Source: Gammaproteobacteria bacterium
Lineage (GTDB): Bacteria; Pseudomonadota; Gammaproteobacteria; Poriferisulfidales; Oxydemutatoraceae
Direction of reading: 5' to 3'
Assembly: GCA_028817225.1 (NCBI GenBank)
Contig: JAPPQC010000033.1
Span: 1-44,505, forward strand
Length of the DNA stretch: 44,505 nucleotides
The notes below the pieces were generated by a model. The model saw only the letters and a program-made list of their open reading frames with translations. It was not told the DNA's origin and made no database searches. A program made the position numbers and the translations under genes. Of this stretch, positions 1-7,647 are shown piece after piece. Positions within the stretch are counted from its first letter, which is position 1; each line of letters opens with the position of its first letter.

Positions 1-2
1 GA

Positions 3-98
3 GACGACGACGGAGACTCCTCCACCTACCTGCGCCTGCGCGTCTTCCTTGAAGGGGCGGTGCTCACAAACACCACCACCATCCAGACAAACCCGTAA
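3..98 (+). CDS. 3' end of an unidentified gene (partial)
   Basis: An open frame enters from the left edge and stops at TAA 96-98, giving 31 residues (DDDGDSSTYLRLRVFLEG and so on). The alternating hydrophobic/polar residues YLRLRVFLEG suggest a beta strand. The codons end mostly in C or G, as in the neighbours. The gene before yceD in many Gammaproteobacteria is maf, but this tail does not look like Maf. I do not recognise it; the frame could also be chance. Confidence 0.35.
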   Translation, partial: DDDGDSSTYLRLRVFLEGAVLTNTTTIQTNP

Positions 99-157
99 CC
101 CCACACCAGCCCGACCCGTAACCTCGCAGCGTTTTCGGCACAGCCCCCGATTTGCTG

Positions 158-163
158 TATAGT
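158..163 (+). promoter_or_regulatory. possible -10 box (TATAGT) for yceD-rpmF-plsX-fabH
   Basis: TATAGT lies 19 bases before the yceD ATG in an otherwise GC-rich 84-base gap. No convincing -35 box is visible at 16-18 bases; TTCGGC at 134-139 is the best and is weak. GAGG at 171-174 is a plausible ribosome binding site. The promoter call is an inference from one hexamer. Confidence 0.35.
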
Positions 164-182
164 TTCAGCCGAGGACTCCCCG

Positions 183-764
183 ATGGAACGCAGACTGCCC
201 CACCATATACGCCCGGCGGTGCTGGCGCGGCATCGCACGCGGCTGGAAGGCACTCTGCGCGTCGGCGAATTGCCACGGCTGTCGGAATTGTGCCGCGCGC
301 AGGCGGCGCGCATCGAGGCCGCGCTGGAGTTTGAATACGAAACCGGCAGCGGGCGCCTGATGATGGGCGTGGAACTGCACGGCGAACTGGAACTCACCTG
401 CCAGCGCTGCCTGTCGGCGATGCGCTGGCGTCTTGACCACACCAACCGCCTTGTTGTCGCCGACGGCCCGCAAACCGCCGCAAGCCTGCCGCGCGACACC
501 GACCACATCGTCTGCACGACGGAGGAAATTGCGCCCGCCGGCGTTGTGGAGGAGGAAGTGCTGCTGGCGCTGCCGCAAATCCCGGCGCACGACCACATCG
601 GCCAGTGCGACGCCGCCATGGTCGCGCACCTGGGCGGCGCCGGGCGCGGCGGCGACAACCCCGCAGGCGGCCCCGCCGACGCCCCCGCCGGCAGCCCCGA
701 CAACCATCCCGACAACAACCCCGCCAACAACCCGTTTGGAATTCTGCGAAACATCAGACTATAA
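183..764 (+). CDS. yceD: YceD/DUF177 family protein
   Basis: 193 residues. YceD proteins are encoded next to rpmF (L32) across bacteria and are linked to 23S rRNA/large-subunit maturation; the exact reaction is not settled. Visible marks are the Cys pair in [10 protein letters not shown] (about residues 76-84), the acidic stretch [15 protein letters not shown] (about 121-135) and the family-typical end [11 protein letters not shown]. Between them, residues about 150-182 form a Gly/Pro/Asn/Asp-rich low-complexity insert that the family normally lacks, making the protein slightly longer than usual. The start follows GAGG by 8 bases. It is the first gene of the yceD-rpmF-plsX-fabH series. Confident from sequence and context. 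Confidence 0.88.
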   Translation: MERRLPHHIRPAVLARHRTRLEGTLRVGELPRLSELCRAQAARIEAALEFEYETGSGRLMMGVELHGELELTCQRCLSAMRWRLDHTNRLVVADGPQTAASLPRDTDHIVCTTEEIAPAGVVEEEVLLALPQIPAHDHIGQCDAAMVAHLGGAGRGGDNPAGGPADAPAGSPDNHPDNNPANNPFGILRNIRL

Positions 765-804
765 TCCCCACACGACAATCCGCACACCCCCGAGGAACCA
801 CACC

Positions 805-1014
805 ATGGCTGTCCAGAAAAACAAGAAAACCCGCTCAAAACGCGACATGCGCCGCTCGCACGACGCGCTGAAACCGCCGACGCTGTCGGTGGAACCCAGC
901 ACCGGCGTGCGCCACCGGCGCCACCACATCAGCACCGACGGCTTCTACCGCGGGCAGGAAATCATCCCCGACAAGGCCCTGCCCGAAGACGAAGAAGAGG
1001 AAGGGGAAGACTGA
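805..1014 (+). CDS. rpmF: 50S ribosomal protein L32
   Basis: 69 residues beginning [20 protein letters not shown], the classical L32 start, with the basic core [15 protein letters not shown]. The ATG follows GAGGA at 791-795. Typical gammaproteobacterial L32 is about 57 residues; here the C-terminus is extended by an acidic tail, [15 protein letters not shown]. The zinc-binding cysteines of some L32 proteins are absent, as in the Cys-minus form. It sits between yceD and plsX in the conserved order, 40 bases after yceD. Part of the large ribosomal subunit near the peptidyl transferase centre (family knowledge). Confidence 0.95.
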   Translation: MAVQKNKKTRSKRDMRRSHDALKPPTLSVEPSTGVRHRRHHISTDGFYRGQEIIPDKALPEDEEEEGED

Positions 1015-1065
1015 ACCCGCGCACCGGCGCCTGCGGGCGCGCGGGCGCGGCGATGTCGGCACACG

Positions 1066-2082
1066 ATGGGTGAACGCATCCGCGTTGCGATTGACGCGAT
1101 GGGCGGCGATGTCGGCATCGGCGTCACGATACCCGCCGCCCTCGACGCCATCGCCCACTTCGACGACCTCGACCTGATACTGGTCGGCGACGAACGCCTC
1201 ATCACCGAAGCGCTCGGCGAGCGCGGCGCGGCGCCGGGCGAACGCCTGCAATGCGCCGCCGCGACGCAGGTCATCGCCATGGACGAGGCGCCGGCCCACG
1301 CGCTGCGCGCGAAGAAAGACTCCTCCATGCGCGTCGCCATCAACCTGGTGCGCGACGAACGCGCGCAGGCGTGCGTCACCGCCGGCAACACCGGCGCGCT
1401 GACGGCCATCGCGCGCTATGTGCTGCGAACGCTCGCCGGCATAGACCGCCCCGCCATCACCACCGCGCTGCCGACCGTCACCGGCCACACGCAGATGCTC
1501 GACCTCGGCGCCAATGTGGACTGCAAGGCCGAGCACCTGTTCCAGTTCGCGGTGATGGGCGCGGTGCTGGCCAACGCGGTGGACAACCTCGACAACCCGC
1601 GCGTCGGCCTGCTCAACATCGGCCAGGAGACCATCAAGGGCAACGACCAGGTCAAGGAGGCCGACCACCAGTTGCGCGCCAGTTCGCTGAACTACATCGG
1701 CTATGTCGAGGGCGACCACATCTTTGAAGACTGCGCCGATGTCATCGTCGCCGACGGCTTCATCGGCAATGTCGCGCTGAAAACCAGCGAGGGCGTGGCG
1801 CGCTTCATCTCGCTCGCGGTTGAGGAGGCGTTTCGCAGCAATCTGCTCTCCAAGATCGCCGCCACCGTGTCCATGCCGGTGCTGAAGTCCATCGCCCGCA
1901 CGATAGACCCGCGCCGCTATAATGGCGCCAGCCTGCTCGGCTTGCAGGGCGTTGTCATCAAAAGCCACGGCGGCGCCGACGCGCTGGCGTTTCGCCGCGC
2001 GATAGACATCGCGCGCATCGAGGCCGTCAAGCAGATACCGAAGTTGATTGACACGCGGCTCGAGGAAATCCTGCTGAACTGA
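1066..2082 (+). CDS. plsX: Phosphate acyltransferase PlsX
   Basis: 338 residues, the usual PlsX length. PlsX converts acyl-ACP to acyl-phosphate, the donor for glycerol-3-phosphate acylation by PlsY, so it starts phospholipid synthesis as a peripheral membrane enzyme. The family signature IDAMGGDVGIGVTIPAAL is at residues 8-25; ACVTAGNTGALTAIARY, LNIGQETIKGNDQVKEA and ADGFIGNVALKTSEG are further conserved blocks. It precedes fabH by 3 bases, so the two are probably translated together. A TATAAT hexamer at 1917-1922 lies inside the coding sequence and is not thought to be a promoter. Confidence 0.96.
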   Translation: MGERIRVAIDAMGGDVGIGVTIPAALDAIAHFDDLDLILVGDERLITEALGERGAAPGERLQCAAATQVIAMDEAPAHALRAKKDSSMRVAINLVRDERAQACVTAGNTGALTAIARYVLRTLAGIDRPAITTALPTVTGHTQMLDLGANVDCKAEHLFQFAVMGAVLANAVDNLDNPRVGLLNIGQETIKGNDQVKEADHQLRASSLNYIGYVEGDHIFEDCADVIVADGFIGNVALKTSEGVARFISLAVEEAFRSNLLSKIAATVSMPVLKSIARTIDPRRYNGASLLGLQGVVIKSHGGADALAFRRAIDIARIEAVKQIPKLIDTRLEEILLN

Positions 2083-2085
2083 CCG

Positions 2086-3018
2086 ATGAAAACCCACGCC
2101 GCCATCGCCGGAACCGGATCGCGCCTGCCCGACAAGGTGCTGACCAACGACGACCTTGCGCGCATCGTCAACACCTCCGACCAGTGGATACGCGAGCGCA
2201 CCGGCATCGAGCGCCGTCACATCGCGGGCGACGGCGAGACCTGCTGCGACCTCGCGTGCGGGGCCGCGCGCAACGCGCTCGACATGGCCGGCGCCGCCGC
2301 CGCCGATGTGGACCTGGTGGTGCTGGCGACGACGACGCCCGACAAGATCTTCCCGAGCACCGCGTGCCTGGTGCAGAAGCGCCTCGGCATTCGCGGCTGC
2401 CCGGCGTTTGATGTGCAGGCCGTGTGCACCGGCTTTGTCTATGCGCTCGACATGGCGCGGCGCTTTGTCGAGGCCGGCGACGCGCGCTGCGCGCTGGTCA
2501 TCGGCGCCGAGGTGCTGTCGCGCATCCTCGACTGGAACGACCGCGCAACCTGCGTGCTGTTCGGCGACGGCGCCGGCGCCGTCGTGCTGCGCGCCGCCGA
2601 CCAGCCCGGCGTGATGACAACGCGCCTGCACGCCGACGGCAGCCACGAGGAACTGCTGCATGTGCCGGACGAACACATCCGCATGAAGGGCAGCGAGGTG
2701 TTCAAGATCGCCGTCAAGACGCTGGAGCGCGTCGCCGAAGAGACGCTCGCCGGCGCCGGGCTTGAGCGCGCCGACCTCGACTGGCTGGTGCCGCACCAGG
2801 CCAACTACCGCATCATCGCCGCCACCGCGAAGAAACTGAAACTGCCGATGGAGCGCGTCGTCGTCACCGTCGCCGCGCACGGCAACACATCGGCGGCCTC
2901 GATTCCGCTGGCGCTCGACACCGCCGTGCGCGACGGCCGCATCCGCCGCGGCGAAACCCTGATGCTGGAAGCCTTCGGCGGCGGCTTCACCTGGGGCTCG
3001 GCGCTGGTGAAGTTCTGA
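2086..3018 (+). CDS. fabH: 3-oxoacyl-ACP synthase III (FabH)
   Basis: 310 residues. FabH condenses acetyl-CoA with malonyl-ACP to start type II fatty acid synthesis in the cytosol. The thiolase-fold catalytic triad is visible: Cys114 in [11 protein letters not shown], His in VPHQANYRI and Asn in [21 protein letters not shown] near the N-terminus is the CoA-binding region. It ends [14 protein letters not shown] as in the family. Start ATG is 3 bases after the plsX stop. Thr-Ser in the Asn motif is written ACA-TCG, an otherwise rare Thr codon that avoids ACGT. fabD and fabG, which often follow, are not here. Confidence 0.96.
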   Translation: MKTHAAIAGTGSRLPDKVLTNDDLARIVNTSDQWIRERTGIERRHIAGDGETCCDLACGAARNALDMAGAAAADVDLVVLATTTPDKIFPSTACLVQKRLGIRGCPAFDVQAVCTGFVYALDMARRFVEAGDARCALVIGAEVLSRILDWNDRATCVLFGDGAGAVVLRAADQPGVMTTRLHADGSHEELLHVPDEHIRMKGSEVFKIAVKTLERVAEETLAGAGLERADLDWLVPHQANYRIIAATAKKLKLPMERVVVTVAAHGNTSAASIPLALDTAVRDGRIRRGETLMLEAFGGGFTWGSALVKF

Positions 3019-3056
3019 CGACGCCGCAACCCGCGCACCGGCGCGCGCCGATTCGG

Positions 3057-3062
3057 TACAAT
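3057..3062 (+). promoter_or_regulatory. possible -10 box (TACAAT) before uvrC
   Basis: TACAAT lies 9 bases upstream of the uvrC ATG in the 53-base gap after fabH. If used, transcription would begin at or within a few bases of the start codon. No -35 box is visible. Confidence 0.3.
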
Positions 3063-3071
3063 CGGGGGACG

Positions 3072-4961
3072 ATGAACGCGCAAACAACCAGCGGGGGTGC
3101 GCCCGCAAAGGCCACGACTGCCGAAGCCGCACCCGCCAAGGCCGCGCCGGACTTCGAGCCGGCGGACTTTCTGAAAACGCTGACCCATCAGCCCGGCGTC
3201 TATCGGATGCTCGGCGGCGACGGCGCGCCGCTGTACATCGGCAAGGCCGCCAACCTGAAGAAAAGAGTGTCGGCCTATTTCCGCGGCCACGGCTTGAGCG
3301 CCAAGACGCGCCTGCTGATGGAGCGCACCGCCGCCGTTGAAGTCACGGTGACGCGCTCCGAGGCCGAGGCGCTGCTGCTTGAGAACAACCTGATCAAGAA
3401 ACACCGCCCGCGCTACAATGTGCTGCTGCGCGACGACAAGAGTTATCCGTGGATACGCCTGACAAACAACGACGCCTTTCCGCGCATTGAGTTCTACCGC
3501 GGCTCGCGCAAGGCGCCGGGGCGTTATTTCGGCCCCTACCCGAACGCGGCGGCGGTGCGCCAAACGCTGAACCTGCTGCAGAAACTGTTCCAACTGCGCC
3601 AGTGCGACGACGCCTTCTTCAGCAACCGCGCGCGCCCGTGCCTGCAATACCAGATCAAGCGGTGCAGCGCGCCGTGCGTCGGCTACATCGGCGAGGACGA
3701 CTACCGCGCCGACCTGGCGCTCGCCACCGAATTTCTGTCCGGCAACGGCGGCGGGGTCATCGAGACGCTGGCCGCGCGCATGGACCGCGCGGCGCGCGAA
3801 CTGCGCTACGAAGACGCCGTGCGCTACCGCGACCAGGTCTCGACGCTGCGCCAGGTGTCGGCGCAGCGCGCGGTCAGCGGCGACGGCGGCGACAGCGATG
3901 TCATCGCCTGCCACCTGCACGGCGGCTTCGCCTGCGTGCAGGTGTTCAACATCCGCGCCGGCATGAACATCGGCAACAAGGCGTTCCACCCGAAACTGCC
4001 CGACGACGAGATGGACGAGGCGGCGCTGCTGACGGCGTTCGCCGGGCAGTATTACCTCGCGCACGACATTCCCGGCGAGATCATCTTCAGCGGCCCGCCG
4101 GGCGACGCCGCGGCGCTGAACGCGATGCTGTCGGACAAGGCCGGGCGCAAGGTGGCGCTGACGACGGCGCCGCGCGGCAGGAAGCGGCGCTGCCTCGCCA
4201 TCGCGCGCAGCAACGCCGAGATTGCGCTGAAGGCGAAACTGTCGTCGCGCGCCGGCATGCGCAAGCGCCTGCACGCGCTGCAAGAGGCGCTCGACCTGCC
4301 GCGCCTGCCGGCGCGCATGGAGTGCTTCGACATCAGCCACACGGCGGGCGAGAAACCGGTGGCCGCGTGCGTCGTCTTCAACCAGGACGGCGCGCTGCGG
4401 CAGGATTACCGCCGTTTCAACATCGCCGGCGTCACCGCGGGCGACGATTACGCGGCGCTGCGCCAGGCCATTGAACGCCGCTACCGCCGCCTGAAGCGCG
4501 GCGAGGCGCAACTGCCCGATGTGCTGTTCATTGACGGCGGCAAGGGGCAGGTCAGCCAGGCGCGGGCGGCGCTGCACGAACTCGGCGTCGGCGGCGTCGA
4601 GGTCATCGGCGTCGCCAAGGGCGCGGGCCGCAAGGCGGGGCTTGAAACGCTGATTGTCGGCGACTTCGGCGAGACGATGCGGCTGCGGCACGACTCGGCG
4701 GCGCTGCACCTGATACAGCAGGTGCGCGACGAGGCGCACCGCTTTGCCGTCGCCGGCCACCGCCACCGCCGCGGCAAGGCGCGCAAGCGCTCGCCGCTGG
4801 AGGACATCCGCGGCCTCGGCCCGGTGCGCCGCCGCCAACTGCTGCGCCACTTCGGCGGCGCGCAGGGCGTGCGGCGCGCCGATGTCGAGGAACTCGGCCA
4901 GGCGCCCGGCATCAGCCGCCGCCTCGCCGAGGACATTTACCACAGCCTGCATTCGGAGTAG
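3072..4961 (+). CDS. uvrC: Excinuclease ABC subunit C
   Basis: 629 residues, typical of UvrC, which makes both incisions in nucleotide excision repair with UvrB. Domain order: a 25-residue Ala-rich leader, the GIY-YIG nuclease (GVYRMLGGDGAPLYIGKAANLKKRV, about residues 42-66), a Cys cluster (CDDAFF..RPCLQYQIKRCSAPC, about 178-200), the UVR segment (residues about 232-260), the RNase H-like second nuclease (ECFDISHTAGEKPVAACVVF; LFIDGGKGQ), and a C-terminal helix-hairpin-helix pair (SPLEDIRGLGPVRRRQLLRHFGG). Followed at 4 bases by pgsA, the classical uvrC-pgsA pair. The extra leader could mean a later start, but no better start codon is obvious. Confidence 0.96.
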   Translation: MNAQTTSGGAPAKATTAEAAPAKAAPDFEPADFLKTLTHQPGVYRMLGGDGAPLYIGKAANLKKRVSAYFRGHGLSAKTRLLMERTAAVEVTVTRSEAEALLLENNLIKKHRPRYNVLLRDDKSYPWIRLTNNDAFPRIEFYRGSRKAPGRYFGPYPNAAAVRQTLNLLQKLFQLRQCDDAFFSNRARPCLQYQIKRCSAPCVGYIGEDDYRADLALATEFLSGNGGGVIETLAARMDRAARELRYEDAVRYRDQVSTLRQVSAQRAVSGDGGDSDVIACHLHGGFACVQVFNIRAGMNIGNKAFHPKLPDDEMDEAALLTAFAGQYYLAHDIPGEIIFSGPPGDAAALNAMLSDKAGRKVALTTAPRGRKRRCLAIARSNAEIALKAKLSSRAGMRKRLHALQEALDLPRLPARMECFDISHTAGEKPVAACVVFNQDGALRQDYRRFNIAGVTAGDDYAALRQAIERRYRRLKRGEAQLPDVLFIDGGKGQVSQARAALHELGVGGVEVIGVAKGAGRKAGLETLIVGDFGETMRLRHDSAALHLIQQVRDEAHRFAVAGHRHRRGKARKRSPLEDIRGLGPVRRRQLLRHFGGAQGVRRADVEELGQAPGISRRLAEDIYHSLHSE

Positions 4962-4965
4962 CGCG

Positions 4966-5523
4966 GTGACGCTGCCGAACTTTCTGACGCTGCTGCGGAT
5001 ACTGCTGATACCGGTGCTGGTGGTGCTGTTCTACCTGCCGTGGCCGTGGAGCGGCGCGGCCTGCGCCGGCGCGTTCGCGCTGGCGATGCTGACCGATTTG
5101 CTCGACGGCTGGCTCGCGCGCAGGCTTGAACAGGAAACACGCTTCGGCGCCTTTCTCGACCCCGTCGCCGACAAGTTGATCGTCAGCGCGGCGCTGGTGC
5201 TGATTGTCAGCCGCGAACAGTCGCTGGTGGCGGTGGCGCCGGCGATGATCGTCATCGGGCGCGAGATTGCAGTGTCGGCGCTGCGCGAGTGGATGGCGCA
5301 ACTCGGGCGCCGCAGCCTGGTGCGCGTGTCGCAACTCGGCAAGGTCAAGACCGTCGCGCAGGCGGCGGCCATCGTGCTGATGCTCTACCACGAGCCGGTC
5401 GCCGGCCTCGACACCAACCTCGCGGGCCTTGCGCTGCTGTATGTCGCGGCGGCGCTGACGCTGGTTTCCATGGTGGTGTATCTGCGCTCGGCGTGGCGGC
5501 ATCTGCGCCCGGACGGGGGCTGA
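4966..5523 (+). CDS. pgsA: CDP-diacylglycerol--glycerol-3-phosphate 3-phosphatidyltransferase
   Basis: 185 residues from a GTG start (VTLPNFLTLLRILLIP), 4 bases after the uvrC stop; the N-terminus matches PgsA from other Proteobacteria. The enzyme makes phosphatidylglycerophosphate, first committed step to phosphatidylglycerol and cardiolipin, in the inner membrane. The CDP-alcohol phosphatidyltransferase signature D-G-x2-A-R-x8-G-x3-D-x3-D is intact at DGWLARRLEQETRFG followed by AFLDPVAD. Four to five hydrophobic membrane segments are visible. Upstream in-frame ATG codons lie inside uvrC and are not the start. The order uvrC-pgsA-tRNA cluster is conserved with enterobacteria. Confidence 0.95.
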   Translation: MTLPNFLTLLRILLIPVLVVLFYLPWPWSGAACAGAFALAMLTDLLDGWLARRLEQETRFGAFLDPVADKLIVSAALVLIVSREQSLVAVAPAMIVIGREIAVSALREWMAQLGRRSLVRVSQLGKVKTVAQAAAIVLMLYHEPVAGLDTNLAGLALLYVAAALTLVSMVVYLRSAWRHLRPDGG

Positions 5524-5565
5524 CGGGAGATGGGAACGGCGGCTGGAACGGCGGCGCGGGCGGAC

Positions 5566-5641
5566 TGGAGCGGGAAACGAGGTTCGAACTCGCGACCTCA
5601 ACCTTGGCAAGGTTGCGCTCTACCAGCTGAGCTATTCCCGC
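5566..5641 (-). tRNA. tRNA-Gly (anticodon GCC)
   Basis: Read on the minus strand it gives a full cloverleaf: acceptor GCGGGAA/TTCCCGC, D-arm GCTC-AGCTGGTA-GAGC, anticodon stem AACCT loop with GCC, T-loop TTCGAAC, and an encoded CCA end at 5566-5568. It is the glyW-equivalent of the pgsA-glyW-cysT-leuZ cluster but lies opposite to pgsA and to the two other tRNAs. A good sigma-70-like promoter sits just upstream on its own strand. Confidence 0.96.
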
Positions 5642-5664
5642 ATCGCGCCGGGGGGCATGCGCCA

Positions 5665-5693
5665 ATTGTCCATCAACGGCGCGGCGCAGTCAA
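5665..5693 (-). promoter_or_regulatory. sigma-70-type promoter for inverted tRNA-Gly
   Basis: On the minus strand TTGACT (5688-5693) and GACAAT (5665-5670) are separated by exactly 17 bases, the best -35/-10 pair I could find in the window. Transcription would start about 15-18 bases before the tRNA 5' end at 5641. This supports the inverted tRNA-Gly being an active, separate transcription unit. Confidence 0.65.
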
Positions 5694-5756
5694 TAGAGGC
5701 CATCGGGCCGGAATAATGGTAACCTTTGCGGCGTGGACTCGCCGCGACCCGGCACG

Positions 5757-5830
5757 GGCTAGTTGGCAGAGTGGTTATGCAGCGGCCTGCAAAGCCGTGT
5801 ACGCCGGTTCGACTCCGGCACTAGCCTCCA
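5757..5830 (+). tRNA. tRNA-Cys (anticodon GCA)
   Basis: 74 bases with acceptor GGCTAGT/ACTAGCC, anticodon loop CTGCAAA giving GCA, T-loop TTCGACT and encoded CCA (5828-5830). cysT-equivalent in the cluster after pgsA. No clear promoter hexamers could be fixed in the 115 bases before it; TAATGG near 5713 is the only AT-rich patch. Confidence 0.95.
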
Positions 5831-5851
5831 TCTCGCGGCGCCCACACGAAC

Positions 5852-5935
5852 GGGGACGTGGCGGAATTGGCAGACGCTTTGGACTTAAAATCCATTGGCC
5901 CATGTGCCGTGCGGGTTCGAATCCCGCCGTCCCCA
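5852..5935 (+). tRNA. tRNA-Leu (anticodon UAA)
   Basis: 84 bases, class II tRNA with long variable arm. Acceptor GGGGACG/CGTCCCC, loop CTTAAAA giving anticodon TAA, T-loop TTCGAAT, discriminator A at 5935. The next bases are TCG, so CCA is not encoded, unlike the other three tRNAs here. The outermost anticodon-stem pair appears to be a T-T mismatch. It holds one of only two ACGT sites in the window (5856-5859), fixed by the acceptor stem plus the universal T8. leuZ-equivalent. Confidence 0.93.
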
Positions 5936-5960
5936 TCGGCGGGCGAACGGGCGGCGGACG

Positions 5961-7625
5961 ATGAAAGACAAACAGGCGGGCAAGACGCGGGTTGTCATCG
6001 TCGGCGGCGGCTTCGCCGGCGTGTACACCGCCCGCTACCTGCGCCGCCACCGCGCCGACATCTCGGTTGAACTGATCAACGACAACAATTACTTCGTGTT
6101 TCAGCCGCTGCTGCCGGAAGTCACCGCGGGCACCATCCATGTAACCGACGCGGTGTCGCCGCTGCGCCTGCTGCTGCCGAAGACGCGCTTCCGGATGGCG
6201 CAGGTCAAGGCGCTGGACTTCAGGCGGCAGATGGTGCGCGTCTTGCAGGGGCACAAGACGCGCTATGTGCGCGTGCCCTACGACCACCTCGTCATCGCCT
6301 GCGGGCTGGAGGCCGACCTGGCGATGCTGCCCGGCTTCGCCGAGCACGGCCTGCCGATCAAGAACATCGCCGACGCCTACGCCCTTCGCAACCACATCAT
6401 CCGCTGCCTTGAGCACGCCGATGTCACCAACAACCCGGAACTGAAACGCAAGTTGCTGACCTTTACCGTCGCCGGCGGCGGCTTTTCCGGCGTCGAGACC
6501 GCCGGCGAACTCTACGAGATGCTGCGGCGCGCGGCGCGCTTCTATCCGTACATCGAACCCGCCGAGATACGGCTGGTGCTGGTGCACGGCGGGCCGCGGC
6601 TGCTGCCGGAGTTGTCGGAGTCGTCGAGCCGCTACATTCACAAACTGTTCGCCAGGCGCGGCATCGAGGTGCGCCTGAACTGCCGCCTCGCCAACGCCAC
6701 CGGCGGCTCGGTGCAGACGGAGGACGGCGAGCGGATTGACACGATGACGCTGGTGACGACGGTCGGCATGACCGTCGCGCCGGTGGTGTCGTCGTCGCCG
6801 CTGAAACTGCAACGCAACCGCATTGTGACCAACCGCATGCTGCAAGCCGAGGGCTTTGACAATGTGTGGGCGCTCGGCGACGCCGCCTGCATTCCGCTCG
6901 ACGACAACGGCGACCGCTACGCGCCGCCGACCGCGCAATTCGCGGTGCGCGAGGCGCGCCAACTGGCCGACAACATCGCGGCCTGCGCCGCCGGGCGCGC
7001 GCCGGCGCCGTTCGCGTACAAAAGCCGCGGCGCGCTGGCGTCGCTCGGCAACCGCCGCGGCGTCGCCGAGATCATGGGCGTGCGCGTGTCCGGCATCGGC
7101 GCGTGGCTGCTGTGGAGAAGCCTCTACCTGTCCATGCTGCCGGGCGTCGCGACGCGGCTGCGGATTGCGCTCGACTGGCTGCTCGACTGGTTTCTGCCGC
7201 GCAGCATCGTCCAGATCGAGCAGAAGCCGGAGCGCGCGTGCCGCATGCTGCGTTTCAGGAAGGGCGATGTCATCTCGGTGCCGGGGCAGGTGACGCGCGG
7301 TTTGTACACGGTGGTCTCCGGCGCGCTCGAGTCCAATGTCAAGGACCCGAAGACCGGCGAGGAACTGGTGCGCGTGCTCGGCGCCGGCACCCACTGGGGC
7401 GAGCGCACCATCAGCGACGACACAACCACGGTCGGCACCCTGCGGGCCATCAAGGACAGCACCGTGCTGGTGCTCGACAAGCACGACTTCAACCGCCTGC
7501 GGCGCTCGTTCAATGTGCTCGACGACTACTTCTCGCACCTGCCCGAGTCGCTCTACCCGGAGGCGCTGCAACACCACCAGCCTTTCGGCGAAGACGACAG
7601 CAAAACCGGCGACCGCGCCGACTGA
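5961..7625 (+). CDS. ndh: Type II NADH dehydrogenase with C-terminal cyclic-nucleotide-binding-like domain
   Basis: 554 residues from ATG 5961; upstream in-frame codons run into tRNA-Leu and are rejected. Residues about 9-400 form a NDH-2-like flavoprotein: FAD site VVIVGGGFAGVYTARYL, NADH site FTVAGGGFSGVETAGEL, and FAD-binding NVWALGDAACIP. NDH-2 oxidises NADH and reduces quinone at the inner membrane without proton pumping; the segment AWLLWRSLYLSMLPG and following amphipathic helices (about 378-425) fit membrane attachment. Residues about 430-525 (FRKGDVISVPGQVTRGLYTVVSGALES...GAGTHWGERTI...VLVLDKHDF) have the beta-roll layout of CAP/cNMP-binding domains. Whether it binds a nucleotide is unknown; the classical phosphate-binding RxA motif is not obvious. 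Confidence 0.85.
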   Translation: MKDKQAGKTRVVIVGGGFAGVYTARYLRRHRADISVELINDNNYFVFQPLLPEVTAGTIHVTDAVSPLRLLLPKTRFRMAQVKALDFRRQMVRVLQGHKTRYVRVPYDHLVIACGLEADLAMLPGFAEHGLPIKNIADAYALRNHIIRCLEHADVTNNPELKRKLLTFTVAGGGFSGVETAGELYEMLRRAARFYPYIEPAEIRLVLVHGGPRLLPELSESSSRYIHKLFARRGIEVRLNCRLANATGGSVQTEDGERIDTMTLVTTVGMTVAPVVSSSPLKLQRNRIVTNRMLQAEGFDNVWALGDAACIPLDDNGDRYAPPTAQFAVREARQLADNIAACAAGRAPAPFAYKSRGALASLGNRRGVAEIMGVRVSGIGAWLLWRSLYLSMLPGVATRLRIALDWLLDWFLPRSIVQIEQKPERACRMLRFRKGDVISVPGQVTRGLYTVVSGALESNVKDPKTGEELVRVLGAGTHWGERTISDDTTTVGTLRAIKDSTVLVLDKHDFNRLRRSFNVLDDYFSHLPESLYPEALQHHQPFGEDDSKTGDRAD

Positions 7626-7647
7626 GCGGCGCGCGAAGCCGGCGGGG

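Noticed and set aside
1917..1922. TATAAT inside plsX as a promoter for fabH
   Set aside because: It encodes ordinary PlsX residues (RRYNGASLLG) and lies 160 bases before fabH without a -35 box; chance is more likely.
835..3132. Long minus-strand open frame (765 codons) over rpmF-plsX-fabH, and similar antisense frames over uvrC, ndh, rpoN, ptsI, tkt, nadB and others
   Set aside because: High GC makes stop codons rare; these frames read as Arg/Ala/Gly/Val-rich text with no domain marks and lie opposite well-supported genes.
4744..4965. Longer pgsA start inside uvrC
   Set aside because: The extra 74 residues are Ala/Arg-rich frame-shadow of uvrC; the GTG at 4966 gives the family N-terminus.
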